Shown piece after piece: positions 45,565 to 54,404 of a DNA stretch of 64,000 bases. The translations under genes were made by a program, and so were the position numbers. The notes beneath the pieces were generated by a model. The model was not told where the DNA came from. It did no database searches and saw nothing but the letters and a program-made list of their open reading frames with translations. This DNA is from Oscillatoria sp. FACHB-1406. GTDB taxonomy: Bacteria > Cyanobacteriota > Cyanobacteriia > Cyanobacteriales > Spirulinaceae. Position 1 is the stretch's first letter. Every line of letters begins with the position of its first letter. The stretch spans positions 100,930 through 164,929 of the forward strand of contig NZ_JACJSM010000010.1 in the NCBI RefSeq assembly GCF_014698145.1. The letters are read 5' to 3'.

Positions 45565-45597
45565 TAACTAATTTACCATATAGTAATTAATTAGTCA
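45565..45597. promoter_or_regulatory. Candidate promoter and operator of the rhodanese operon
   Basis: The stretch is AT-rich and symmetric: ACTAATT (45571-45577) and AATTAGT pair around TACCATATAGTAA. It lies between the ArsR gene and the truncated ETHE1-like gene, where an ArsR-family operator would be expected. Confidence 0.4.
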
Positions 45598-45667
45598 ATA
45601 GAAAAGCCTCTGAGGTAGAGTAGGTTGACGGTTTTGGCTGAGGGAGGGGAAAAGGTGCGTGTAGGGT

Positions 45668-46072
45668 TTAACGCGATCGCAACTTCGACAACTGCTGGAG
45701 TTGCTGACTTTGTTGCTCGACTTGGAGATCCAGAGCATTACAAACCAGATCGCACAGTTCAAACAAAAAGGGATTGGCAATGCGGTAGTAGACGCAAACG
45801 CCTCGCTGCTCGCGAGCGACAATCCCCGCCTGCGTTAGCATCTTGAGATGCTTAGAGACATTGGCTTGCCCCAATCCAGTTTCCTCAATAATTTCCGTGA
45901 CATTCTTATCGCCCGCTTTCAAAGCGCAGACAATCTGAAGCCGACTGACTTCGGATAAGACTTTAAAGAAGTCCGCCATCAAGCTCAAAGCTTCGGGTGT
46001 CAGTTGGGAAATGCCGCGCTCTTCAACGCTTTCTCGAACGGCAACGCGCTTTTCAGACGATTCGGTCGGCAT
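45668..46072 (-). CDS. ArsR-family regulator, possibly a persulfide sensor (SqrR/BigR-like)
   Basis: 134 residues. The winged helix is clear: LMADFFKVLSEVSRLQIVCALKAG, VTEIIEETGLGQANVSKHLKMLTQAGIV and the wing VCVYYRI. Three cysteines (in IVCAL, ELCDL and LVCNA, plus one in the wing) could form a thiol switch. Its place upstream of rhodanese and ETHE1-like genes suggests sensing of reactive sulfur, but metal sensing is not excluded. Confidence 0.85.
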   Translation of the reverse strand: MPTESSEKRVAVRESVEERGISQLTPEALSLMADFFKVLSEVSRLQIVCALKAGDKNVTEIIEETGLGQANVSKHLKMLTQAGIVAREQRGVCVYYRIANPFLFELCDLVCNALDLQVEQQSQQLQQLSKLRSR

Positions 46073-46258
46073 AGACGACTTTTAATCCACTCAATCGCAA
46101 AATTTTTTTCATTATATTGCTACACGGTAGTAGATGTCTGTCCGGAATGTTACCGCAGAGGCAGAAAACCTAAACCCTAAGAAACAGGCAATAACCCCCC
46201 CATTCGGTACAAACTAGAGGTATTAACTCATCTTTATAATTTTTAATTGAAAGTATTT

Positions 46259-47371
46259 ATGTCCGAATTGCCTAAACCCTTGCTGCGCTGGATGAATTGG
46301 GGTTTGCCCTTTCCCTTTCTCGTTCTCAATATCGGGCTGTTACTCTTTGTGCTGCGATCGCTGCAACCGATTGTTACGATTGTCGGGACGGCGGCTCTAC
46401 TGGCATTTTTGCTCGAATATCCGGTGTTTTTGCTCGAAAAACGAGGCTTTCCTCGCACGCTCGCGGTCGGGGCTGTCTTTTTGTTAGCGCTGTCGGCGGC
46501 AACGATTTTTGGGATTACGATCGCGCCGTTTTTGTGGGATCAATTGCAAGAATTGAGCGGCCACCTGCCGAGTTGGCTGGATTCGGGAACGAAGCAACTG
46601 CAAGTATTGCAAGTCTGGGCGGATTCGCGGCATTTGCCCCTAGATTTGAGCGATTTAGTCACGAATTTGCAAGAGCGCGTCTCGCAAGAAGTGCGCCTGC
46701 TGCCGACACAAACGGTGAATTTCGCGATCGCAACCCTGGATGGCGCGATCGAATTTTTAGTGACGGGCGTTTTAACTTTTTACTTCCTCCTGCACGGCGA
46801 ACGGCTTTGGGAAGGGATTTTTCTGTGGTTGCCCCCGCAAGTCGGCCCGCGCGCTCAGTCTGCCTTGCAACAAAATTTTGAGAAATATTTTATCGGCCAA
46901 GCGACAATCGCGACAATCATGAGCGTCGCGCTGAGTCTTGTGTTTTGGCTGCTGAAAGTACCGTTTAGCGCTTTGTTTGCCAGCGCGATCGGTTTGATGG
47001 TGTTGATTCCCTTTGGGGATATTGTCGGGATTGTGGCGGTTAGCGCCCTTGTTGCGCTCAATAGCGTTTGGTTGGGGTTAGAAGTGTTGTTAATTGCTGC
47101 GGCGATCGATCAAGCGATCGATCAGGCGATCGCGCCCCGCATCCTCGGACAATTCACCGGACTCAATCCGATTTGGGTGATTATCGCGCTGTTGCTCGGA
47201 GCAAAGGCGGGCGGGATTTTGGGGCTATTCATTGCCGTCCCCATCGCGGCTACGATTAAAACCCTCGCTGAAGATTGGCGCGATCGCCAAAAGTTAACCG
47301 CCCATTCGAGCAAAGATTCCTCGATCTTTCACCCAGAAATCTCGGAAGAAACCTTGACAAAAGTGGAGTAA
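46259..47371 (+). CDS. AI-2E transporter family (PerM-like) membrane protein
   Basis: 370 residues with about seven to eight transmembrane helices. Family features are the N-terminal helix pair (about 17-65), the extended loop with helices FLWDQLQELSGHLPSWLDS and the C-terminal region FTGLNPIWVIIALLLGAKAGGILGLFIAVP. Members export small molecules or act in sodium-proton exchange; the name does not prove AI-2 transport. The ATG at 46259 is preferred over a TTG twelve bases upstream. Confidence 0.88.
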   Translation: MSELPKPLLRWMNWGLPFPFLVLNIGLLLFVLRSLQPIVTIVGTAALLAFLLEYPVFLLEKRGFPRTLAVGAVFLLALSAATIFGITIAPFLWDQLQELSGHLPSWLDSGTKQLQVLQVWADSRHLPLDLSDLVTNLQERVSQEVRLLPTQTVNFAIATLDGAIEFLVTGVLTFYFLLHGERLWEGIFLWLPPQVGPRAQSALQQNFEKYFIGQATIATIMSVALSLVFWLLKVPFSALFASAIGLMVLIPFGDIVGIVAVSALVALNSVWLGLEVLLIAAAIDQAIDQAIAPRILGQFTGLNPIWVIIALLLGAKAGGILGLFIAVPIAATIKTLAEDWRDRQKLTAHSSKDSSIFHPEISEETLTKVE

Positions 47372-47681
47372 TCTGAATAAAACCTGTTGGTTTGCCCCAT
47401 GCGACCGTATAATGACAGCGTTATAGAAGTTAATAAATTGCAGGCAGTTTTTTAAAGATTTATAACAATTATTCCTTCAATCGTTGTCTCCAGAGCCATT
47501 AAAATTCTGCTAAAAGAGAGAGAAAAAAACTAGATTATCGAGGTAAAATTTTTCCAACTTGCGATCGCTGCAACGGCAAAGAACTCAACCTGCCGTCGCC
47601 AGCGATCGATCCTCTTTATGTCAACTCGCGATCGCGAGTCCGTTTCGCTCTATGTCTGCTCTTTTCGCAACCTTTTAAAAT
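47372..47681. other. 310-base intergenic region before the sugar transporter gene
   Basis: AT-rich with HIP1 octamers (around 47562 and 47628). No ORF, strong hairpin or RNA gene is seen. It probably holds the promoter of the downstream transporter, but no box could be assigned confidently. Confidence 0.5.
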
Positions 47682-49082
47682 ATGACTTCCCCTACCGCTC
47701 GTCGCAAATCCAACACCTTTTATGTCATTTTAATCGCTGCTGCCGCTGCCCTAGGAGGCTTCCTCTTTGGTTTTGATACTGCTGTTATTAACGGAGCAGT
47801 CGGTGCATTATCAACTGCCTTCAAAGCCAATAGCGTCGAAACAGGGTTAGCAGTCTCTCTCGCCTTATTAGGGTCTGCAATTGGCGCATTTTATGCGGGC
47901 AAAATCGCCGATCGCTACGGCCGAGTAAAAGCAATGGTTGTTGCGGCGATCTTATTCACCATCAGCGCGATCGGTTCTGGTTTGGGAATTGGGATTTGGG
48001 ATTTCATTTTTTGGCGAGTTTTAGGCGGTTTAGCGGTTGGTGCTGCCAGCGTTATCGCCCCCGCCTACATTGCGGAATGCTCGCCGAGCGAATTGCGCGG
48101 GCGATTGGGATCGCTCCAACAACTCGCGATCGTTGTCGGTATTTTTATTGCCTTACTGTGTGACTACTTTATTGCCGTATCTGCCGGTTCTGCCGAATTG
48201 CCTTTCCTGTTCGGAATCCCAGCTTGGCGCTGGATGTTTTGGACGGAAATTCCGCCCGCCATCCTCTACGGAATGTCAGCATTAATGATTCCTGAATCGC
48301 CCCGTTATTTAGTCGCGCGCGGACGAGAACCCGAAGCCGAAAAGGTATTGAGCAAAATTTTAGGCGGCAACGTTCTCGCTAAAATCGAAGAAATTCGACA
48401 AACCGTGTTCCGGGAGCGCGAACCAAAATTTTCAGATTTATTATCTCGAAGTGGCGGTTTATTACCTATTGTTTGGGTTGGAATTGGGCTATCAATTCTT
48501 CAACAATTTGTTGGGATTAACGTCATTTTCTACTACAGCAGTATTTTGTGGCGAGCCGTTGGGTTTTCCGAACAAGATTCGCTGACGATTACCGCAATTA
48601 CAGGAGCCGTGAATATTATTACCACCTTGATTGCGATCGCGGTGGTCGATAAATTCGGTCGCAAACCCCTCCTCATCCTGGGTTCGATTGGGATGACCGT
48701 TACCTTGGGAACGATGGCTGTCATCTTCGGGAATGCGCCTTTAGATGCCGCCGGAAACCCAACTTTAACGGGTTCTTCCGGAACTATTGCGCTGATTGCT
48801 GCAAATCTTTATGTCTTTTGCTTCGGCTTCTCCTGGGGACCCGTTGTTTGGGTACTCCTCGGCGAAATGTTCAACAACAAAATTCGCGGCGCGGCGCTTT
48901 CCGTCGCAGCAGCAATGCAATGGATTGCGAACTTTGCGATTTCGACCAGCTTCCCTCCCATCTTGCAATACCTCGGTCTCGGTGCGGCTTATGGGCTGTA
49001 TACCACCGCAGCCGCGATTTCTTTATTCTTCGTTCTTTTCTTCATAAAAGAAACCAAAGGACTCGAATTAGAACAAATGTAG
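47682..49082 (+). CDS. Sugar porter family MFS transporter
   Basis: 466 residues, twelve transmembrane helices. Sugar-porter signatures are present: GGFLFGFDTAVINGA, GKIADRYGR in the loop between helices 2 and 3, PESPRYLVARGR after helix 6, QQFVGINVIFYYSS and DKFGRKPLL. The protein should take up a hexose or pentose with protons. The specific sugar cannot be read from sequence. leuD starts shortly after. Confidence 0.92.
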   Translation: MTSPTARRKSNTFYVILIAAAAALGGFLFGFDTAVINGAVGALSTAFKANSVETGLAVSLALLGSAIGAFYAGKIADRYGRVKAMVVAAILFTISAIGSGLGIGIWDFIFWRVLGGLAVGAASVIAPAYIAECSPSELRGRLGSLQQLAIVVGIFIALLCDYFIAVSAGSAELPFLFGIPAWRWMFWTEIPPAILYGMSALMIPESPRYLVARGREPEAEKVLSKILGGNVLAKIEEIRQTVFREREPKFSDLLSRSGGLLPIVWVGIGLSILQQFVGINVIFYYSSILWRAVGFSEQDSLTITAITGAVNIITTLIAIAVVDKFGRKPLLILGSIGMTVTLGTMAVIFGNAPLDAAGNPTLTGSSGTIALIAANLYVFCFGFSWGPVVWVLLGEMFNNKIRGAALSVAAAMQWIANFAISTSFPPILQYLGLGAAYGLYTTAAAISLFFVLFFIKETKGLELEQM

Positions 49083-49181
49083 GATTTAAGGGATAATTAA
49101 CCTAGAATCGGTTGACAGTTGAAGGGGAAGACAGCGAAAATTGCAACAGAAGCTCTACAACGAGATTATCTGCAATATAAC

Positions 49182-49787
49182 GTGAGTAAAATTCAACAAA
49201 TTTCCGGACGCGGCGTTCCCCTTCGCGGTAACGACATCGACACCGATCGCATCATTCCCGCCCGTTTCCTCCGCTGCGTCACCTTCGACGGACTCGGCGC
49301 GCAAGTCTTTGCCGACGATCGCGCTCAAACCCAAGGTCAGCATCCCTTCGATCTTCCCCAATATCAAGGCGCAAACCTGCTTTTTGTCAACGATAACTTC
49401 GGTTGCGGTTCCTCCCGAGAACACGCCCCCCAAGCCCTCTCTAAATGGGGGATTCGAGGGATTATCGGCGAAAGCTTTGCCGAAATTTTCTTCGGAAACT
49501 GCGTCGCGATCGGCCTTCCCTGCGTCACCGCCGACAGCGCCACCCTCGATCGCCTGCAAAGCACCCTAGAAGCCAATCCCCAAACCCCCGTTACTCTCGA
49601 CCTCGACAACCTGCAAATCCATTGCGGCGATGTCACTGCCAGCGTCCAAATGGGCGAAGGGCCGCACCAAATGCTGACCAGCGGAACTTGGGATAGTTGC
49701 GGTCAACTCGTCGCCCGCGCTGACGACATTCGCGCGACGGCTGCTAAGTTGCCTTATTTGCATTGGCAAACCCCCGCATCGGCTTAA
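49182..49787 (+). CDS. leuD: 3-isopropylmalate dehydratase small subunit
   Basis: 201 residues. With LeuC it isomerises isopropylmalate in leucine synthesis. The family motifs are [38 protein letters not shown] and [15 protein letters not shown]. The GTG at 49182 ([11 protein letters not shown]) matches the N terminus of cyanobacterial LeuD; the frame extends to 49119 but that part is unlike the family. leuC is not in the window. Confidence 0.93.
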   Translation: MSKIQQISGRGVPLRGNDIDTDRIIPARFLRCVTFDGLGAQVFADDRAQTQGQHPFDLPQYQGANLLFVNDNFGCGSSREHAPQALSKWGIRGIIGESFAEIFFGNCVAIGLPCVTADSATLDRLQSTLEANPQTPVTLDLDNLQIHCGDVTASVQMGEGPHQMLTSGTWDSCGQLVARADDIRATAAKLPYLHWQTPASA

Positions 49788-49925
49788 AGAGGCGATTAAA
49801 AAGAACCGGTCTCGCAGTTTGGGAACCGAGAGATCCAAAATTTGGGTTGACTCGTAATTGAAGTATTAGCTCTAACAAGATTACCGAGCTAGAGCCATAC
49901 AAAACACGAAAAAGGAACCCCAAAA

Positions 49926-50384
49926 ATGACGATATTGCGCAATCGAGAAGGGCAAAACCTCAAAGTCTTGAGCGATACAATTTGCATTAAATTAAAATCG
50001 ATGCAATCGCCCAATCAAATGGCTGTTGTCACCGTAGATGTTCCGCCCGGTGGCTTCGTTCCTCCTCACACTCACAACCAAGAAGAAGAAAGCTATTATG
50101 TCTTAGAAGGTTCGATGGTTATGAAAATTGGGAATGAGGAATTTGAAATCGAATCGGGAGATTTCGTTCACATTCCCCCCAACACTGTACATGGCTATCA
50201 GAATAATAGCGATCGCGCCCTGCGATTTCTGGCCTGGACTGTTGGCGGTGCGATCGACGAATTCTTTATTGAAATGGATCGGGAAATTCGAGAAATTCCC
50301 GACGACCTCTCGAAACTGCCTGCAATTATCGAGCGGTATGGAATTGCAATGACAGAGCCAGCGCCGCCAGCAATACCGGGATAA
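49926..50384 (+). CDS. Cupin domain protein
   Basis: 152 residues. A single cupin barrel: motif 1 GGFVPPHTHNQEEESYYVLEG (two His and a Glu as metal ligands) and motif 2 GDFVHIPPNTVHGYQN (third His). Such proteins bind small ligands or act as isomerases or dioxygenases; the substrate is unknown. AAAGGAAC lies before the ATG. Confidence 0.88.
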   Translation: MTILRNREGQNLKVLSDTICIKLKSMQSPNQMAVVTVDVPPGGFVPPHTHNQEEESYYVLEGSMVMKIGNEEFEIESGDFVHIPPNTVHGYQNNSDRALRFLAWTVGGAIDEFFIEMDREIREIPDDLSKLPAIIERYGIAMTEPAPPAIPG

Positions 50385-50402
50385 TGAATTAGCGCGATCG
50401 CA

Positions 50403-50488
50403 CTAAGCTGTTCGGCATTTAAATTGTGATGTGGGACTGACGGGGGGAGAGGGGGAGATTGAGTCTACCCAATTTAAATGCGCCTTAG
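50403..50488. repeat. Imperfect inverted repeat
   Basis: Arms CTAAG...GCATTTAAATTG (50403-50426) and CAATTTAAATGCGCCTTAG (50470-50488) can pair over most of their length around a G-rich centre. It lies in the 319-base region between the cupin and SLH-protein genes; the rest of that region shows repeated AACCTCAG motifs (50494, 50633) but no gene. Confidence 0.55.
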
Positions 50489-50703
50489 CTTAACCTCAGC
50501 GTCAGTAATATAAACCTACCATCAAGGTTGGGGGCTGAGGTAAGTTTACAAGGGCAAACATTACGCACCCCACTGAGTTTAGAAATCGGGCAGGGTCGGA
50601 TGTTTTCCCCTATTTTTTTGAGAATCAATTTAACCTCAGTTCTGGAATTCGCTATTGGAGGCTTGTTTTTACTTTACACTGAACGCTAGCCATCCTGCGA
50701 ATC

Positions 50704-52464
50704 ATGAGAAAGACTACCGATTTTCTGAAATTAACTGGGTTAAGTATCAGCGGCGCACTGACGCTGCAAATTTCCCTCGCCCAACCCGCCCGCGCCTTTA
50801 ACGATACCTCCAATTATTGGGCGAATCGTTGCATCGATCGCTTGGGAACCCTCAGTTTGATTCGCGGCTATCCCGATGGTAGTTTTCGCCCCAACGCCAC
50901 TGTAACGCGCGCCGAGTTTGCAATCTTGATGCTCAATACCTTCCCCAATGCGCCCAAACTCCAAACCATTCCCGAATTTCGCGATGTACCGGCGAACTTT
51001 TGGGCGGCGCGGGCGATTCGGGGGGCAGCAGAACGCGGTTTTTTTAGCGGTTATCCCGATGGGACGTTTAAACCGCAGCAGGCGATTTCTCGGGTACAGG
51101 CGATCGCGGTTCTCACCAACGCCCAACAACTGCCTATTTTCGCCGTTCCCGATCCGATCTTAAAGCGCTACTTTACCGATGCGGGGCAGATTCCCAGTTA
51201 TGCGGGCGGTGCGATTGCATCCGCTGCACAAAATGAGAAAATTGTCAATCATCCCAACGTTCGCCAACTGCGCCCCAACCAAAACATTACGCGCGGCGAA
51301 GTTGCCGCCCTGTTGTGCCAAGCGCGGGAATTAAAACTCGTTCCCTTGCAATACGTTACCAGCGAAATTAACCTCGTGCGCGGCGTATTTGCCTTCGGGC
51401 CGGAAATTCAGGCATTTGGGCAATTTTCCCAAGGGTTAGTGACGGCAAAATGGGACAACAATAAAATCGGTTATATCGACTCCCAAGGCAAAACCGTTAT
51501 CCCCGCCAAATTTGACTTAGCGCAAGCTTTTGCAGAAGATCGGGCTGTTGCAGGTATCGAGAAAGGCGATCGCATTCGTTTCGGTTACATCGATGTACAA
51601 GGAAACTGGGCAGTTCAACCTCAATACGCGATCGCCCAATCGTTCAGCGAAGGACTCGCCGCAGTCAGTCCCGACGGGCAAAAATACGGCTTCATCGATC
51701 GCGCCGGAAAATTCATCGTTACGCCGCAATACGATCTGGTTCTTCCATTTTCTGAAGGACTCGCCGCCGTTTCCCAGGGCAATCGCTGGGGATTTATTGA
51801 TAAAACGGGTAAGATTGCGATCGCCTTACAATATCCCTCCGTTTCCCCCTTTTCTGAAGGGATGGCACGCATTTCTGCCGGAGAACAGGTCGGCTTTATC
51901 GATACCGCCGGAAATCCAGTCATTACCCCCCAATTTTCTGCCGCTTGGGACTTCTCCGAAGGACTTGCCCCTGCCCTCGATCGCGCCACAAAACGCTGGG
52001 GATACATCGATAAAACCGGAAACTGGGCAATTTCGCCGCAATTTGAAGCCGCACAATCTTTTTCAGAGGGATTAGCGGGGGTTGGACTGGGTGGAAAATG
52101 GGGATACATCGACAAAACCGGCAAAGTTGCGATTCCCTTGCAATTTTTCTCGCCGCAAACGCAATTTGACGGTGGTGGTAGCAACCCTTACAGCGATCCG
52201 ATGGCGGTTCTCCCCTTCAAAAAAGGCTTAGCCTTGGTACGCAATGGCAAAAGCGCCGGTTTCATCGATCGCCAAGGACGCTGGGTTATCGAACCTTTAC
52301 TCTACAACGATGCCGAGCCGATTTCTGAAGGTTTAGCGCGGGTTCATGTTGGCGGCGAATGGGTTCCGGAGTACGACTATCCCAACAATTCCCCTTACTT
52401 GCGAAACGTGATGGTGCGCGGGGGCGGCTGGGGATATATTAGGGTTAACTCACCATCGAATTAA
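50704..52464 (+). CDS. SLH-domain protein with WG beta repeats
   Basis: 586 residues. A signal peptide (about 1-31) precedes three SLH-like units (FNDTSNYWANRCIDRLGTL; FRDVPANFWAARAIRGAAERG; FTDAGQIPSYAGGAIASA), which bind cell-wall polymers. From about 235 to the end there are roughly ten WG repeats such as KWGYIDKTGKVAIP and RWGFIDKTGKIAI, each a short beta unit. The protein should sit at the cell envelope or periplasm, probably in protein or glycan binding. The ATG at 50704 suits the signal peptide. Confidence 0.9.
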   Translation: MRKTTDFLKLTGLSISGALTLQISLAQPARAFNDTSNYWANRCIDRLGTLSLIRGYPDGSFRPNATVTRAEFAILMLNTFPNAPKLQTIPEFRDVPANFWAARAIRGAAERGFFSGYPDGTFKPQQAISRVQAIAVLTNAQQLPIFAVPDPILKRYFTDAGQIPSYAGGAIASAAQNEKIVNHPNVRQLRPNQNITRGEVAALLCQARELKLVPLQYVTSEINLVRGVFAFGPEIQAFGQFSQGLVTAKWDNNKIGYIDSQGKTVIPAKFDLAQAFAEDRAVAGIEKGDRIRFGYIDVQGNWAVQPQYAIAQSFSEGLAAVSPDGQKYGFIDRAGKFIVTPQYDLVLPFSEGLAAVSQGNRWGFIDKTGKIAIALQYPSVSPFSEGMARISAGEQVGFIDTAGNPVITPQFSAAWDFSEGLAPALDRATKRWGYIDKTGNWAISPQFEAAQSFSEGLAGVGLGGKWGYIDKTGKVAIPLQFFSPQTQFDGGGSNPYSDPMAVLPFKKGLALVRNGKSAGFIDRQGRWVIEPLLYNDAEPISEGLARVHVGGEWVPEYDYPNNSPYLRNVMVRGGGWGYIRVNSPSN

Positions 52465-52479
52465 AAAGGAAAAGTTCCG

Positions 52480-53346
52480 ATGGAAATTGTTAGACCCACG
52501 CCAACAAAGATGCAAGTTTGGCATTTTTCGATTGACTATTGGGTTCAATCAGGCAGTGCTTTAGTCGGGAGTATTGGGATAATTTCTGTTTTTGCCTTAT
52601 TCTCCCTGAACCCACTGATTGATTTTCTCATCATTGCCGCGATCGTAGTATTTAATTACTATTATTTTTGCCTCTTATTGGCAGACCAGAGTATCATCAG
52701 CTATTGCTGCTTCAACAAGACAGAGGGAATGCTAGAACTCCGTCGCAGAAAACTATTGTTTCAGCAAGATGCGATCGAAATCCCCCTCGTCGAAATTTCA
52801 GCCATACAATTAGACGAGACAATTATTAAATATTCGTGGTTTAACTTCAATCCTTTCGATTTTAGAAATACTCGATTTGAGTGGCATAATACTAATCCGA
52901 TCGCAGCAATTGTCGGTTTTTTTACCGGACGACTTAGGCTGTATCAAGTCTATTTCGTAACTGATAGAATTGGGAAAATAAGTTTAACCTGCTACGAAAC
53001 TGATATTTGCAGAAGCAAGCGAAAATTAGTCGAGCGCCTCTCCTCTTGGTTAGATAAGTATCATCGCCAACCGGCAAATACAAGAACGCCCTCAGCCGCA
53101 TCCTCAAGCTCGTTAACTCAATCGCAAAGTCGCGAGCAAGAGATTGAAAAATGGCAACTTGCGATTGCAGAAGATGCTAATAATGCTGAAGCTCATTATC
53201 AACTCGGATTAGCCCTCTATCGAAATAAACAGCGACAAGAAGCCAGCTTTCATCTCAAACAAGCAAGGGATTTATTCGAGCAACAAAATAACAGTAAAAA
53301 AGCGGCTCAAATCCAAGAGTATCTTTGGCAGTCAGGTTTGGATTAA
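52480..53346 (+). CDS. Membrane protein with C-terminal tetratricopeptide motif, unknown function
   Basis: 288 residues. Two hydrophobic helices (about 26-50 and 52-68) are followed by a PH-like or DUF-type beta region with LLFQQDAIEIPLVEISAIQLDE. The end carries a TPR-like unit NNAEAHYQLGLALYRNKQRQEASFHLKQA. It starts 15 bases after the SLH/WG gene with AAAGGAAA before the ATG, so the two are likely one operon. Its last codons overlap a convergent small gene by 4 bases. Confidence 0.75.
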   Translation: MEIVRPTPTKMQVWHFSIDYWVQSGSALVGSIGIISVFALFSLNPLIDFLIIAAIVVFNYYYFCLLLADQSIISYCCFNKTEGMLELRRRKLLFQQDAIEIPLVEISAIQLDETIIKYSWFNFNPFDFRNTRFEWHNTNPIAAIVGFFTGRLRLYQVYFVTDRIGKISLTCYETDICRSKRKLVERLSSWLDKYHRQPANTRTPSAASSSSLTQSQSREQEIEKWQLAIAEDANNAEAHYQLGLALYRNKQRQEASFHLKQARDLFEQQNNSKKAAQIQEYLWQSGLD

Positions 53347-53633
53347 AAATCATCTCGGCTGTAAATTCCGTGCAAGCCAATCGATGCAATCGTCCAACCG
53401 AAGAGAACGCCAGTCCCTTCAGCAAAACAGTTGATTCTATGGCGATTTTCTGCTGCCTGTGCGATCGCTAATTGCTGCACTGTCGCATTCGGTTTTTTCG
53501 AGAGGGTTTCATAGTTTTGATAACTTGCGGTTAACGCTTTCCATTCCGGTAAAAGGGAGTAGGCACTAATACCGCTTATCCCAAAACCGGGTAAGATGAC
53601 AAGAGCAATAAAAAGTAACTTTTGAAAATTCAT
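53343..53633 (-). CDS. Small single-pass membrane or secreted protein, unknown function
   Basis: 96 residues. A hydrophobic N-terminal segment (about 5-27) could be a signal anchor, and a second hydrophobic stretch lies near 76-90 (GVLFGWTIASIGLHG). A short helix between (TVQQLAIAQAAENRHRIN) is polar. No family recognised. Its end overlaps the convergent upstream gene by 4 bases. Confidence 0.6.
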   Translation of the reverse strand: MNFQKLLFIALVILPGFGISGISAYSLLPEWKALTASYQNYETLSKKPNATVQQLAIAQAAENRHRINCFAEGTGVLFGWTIASIGLHGIYSRDDF

Positions 53634-53682
53634 GGCTTTTTTGATGTAATGTATGGATTGATAGTTTTATCGAGAATAAGTA

Positions 53683-53797
53683 GGATGCGTTAGCGATCGC
53701 GTAACGCACCGTCTCAAAGATTTATGTAGTTCGCCCTACCCTGTAAGCCGTTTCCAGGCTTAATTAACTCACCTCAGAAGGGCGAATGGGATTCGCC
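53683..53797. repeat. Second pair of dispersed palindromes
   Basis: 53683-53710 carries GGATGCGTTAGCGATCGC-GTAACGCACC, related to the palindrome at 18911. 53780-53797 carries GGGCGAATGGGATTCGCC, related to 18981. The same two repeats thus occur together in the same order at both places. Confidence 0.75.
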
Positions 53798-53830
53798 ACT
53801 ACCTTTTATTTTTGTGGCTTTCAGGGTTTC

Positions 53831-54291
53831 CTAATCGTCTAAATAAAAGCCAAATCCTAATATCGCGCAACACTCCGCCCATTGAAACAATTGTTGCAAT
53901 TCCTCATTAAAAGCAAGTCTGATAAACGCATTAAAATTGAGGTAATAACTCTCCTCATCATAACGAACTTTCCAACGTCCGCGTACATTGCTTCCCAAGG
54001 GCGCGTCCGTTCGATTAACATTTTAATTCCCTCAAAAACTTCTCGATAGATCGAATCAAAGTTATCTTGCTTTCCCGACTTTAGGATAATTTGCGATCGC
54101 AGAAACTCGCCAACAAAGATCGAGATCGGCAATATCTTTAGGACATTGACGTTCGTCATCCCATTCAGAAAATTCTAATATAGCAACAGACACATCGATT
54201 GGAAAGCAAGCGCTTGTTGCTCGATTAAGGGTTCGAGTTCGGCGCGATCGCTCCCCGATTTTAGAGAAAATCTATACCAATCAATGCCCAT
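53831..54291 (-). pseudogene. Frameshifted gene of unknown family
   Basis: Coding sense continues across three frames. It starts MGIDWYRFSLKSGSDRAELE (ATG 54291), passes to VAILEFSEWDDERQCPKDIA, then DNFDSIYREVFEGIKMLIERT, and ends with GSNVRGRWKVRYDEESYYLN and the stop at 53831. About three frame changes and internal stops are needed. Glu/Asp-rich text with WKVRYDEESYYLNF resembles an intact protein of about 150 residues before decay. I do not recognise it. Confidence 0.65.
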
Positions 54292-54404
54292 CCAATTTAA
54301 ACCATAGTAGCTACTCTGAAGAACGATGGAGGGCTAACCTTTCATCCTAGGGTGGGATCGATGTTGTCAATTATCCATTATCAATTATCCATTATCCATT
54401 ACAT

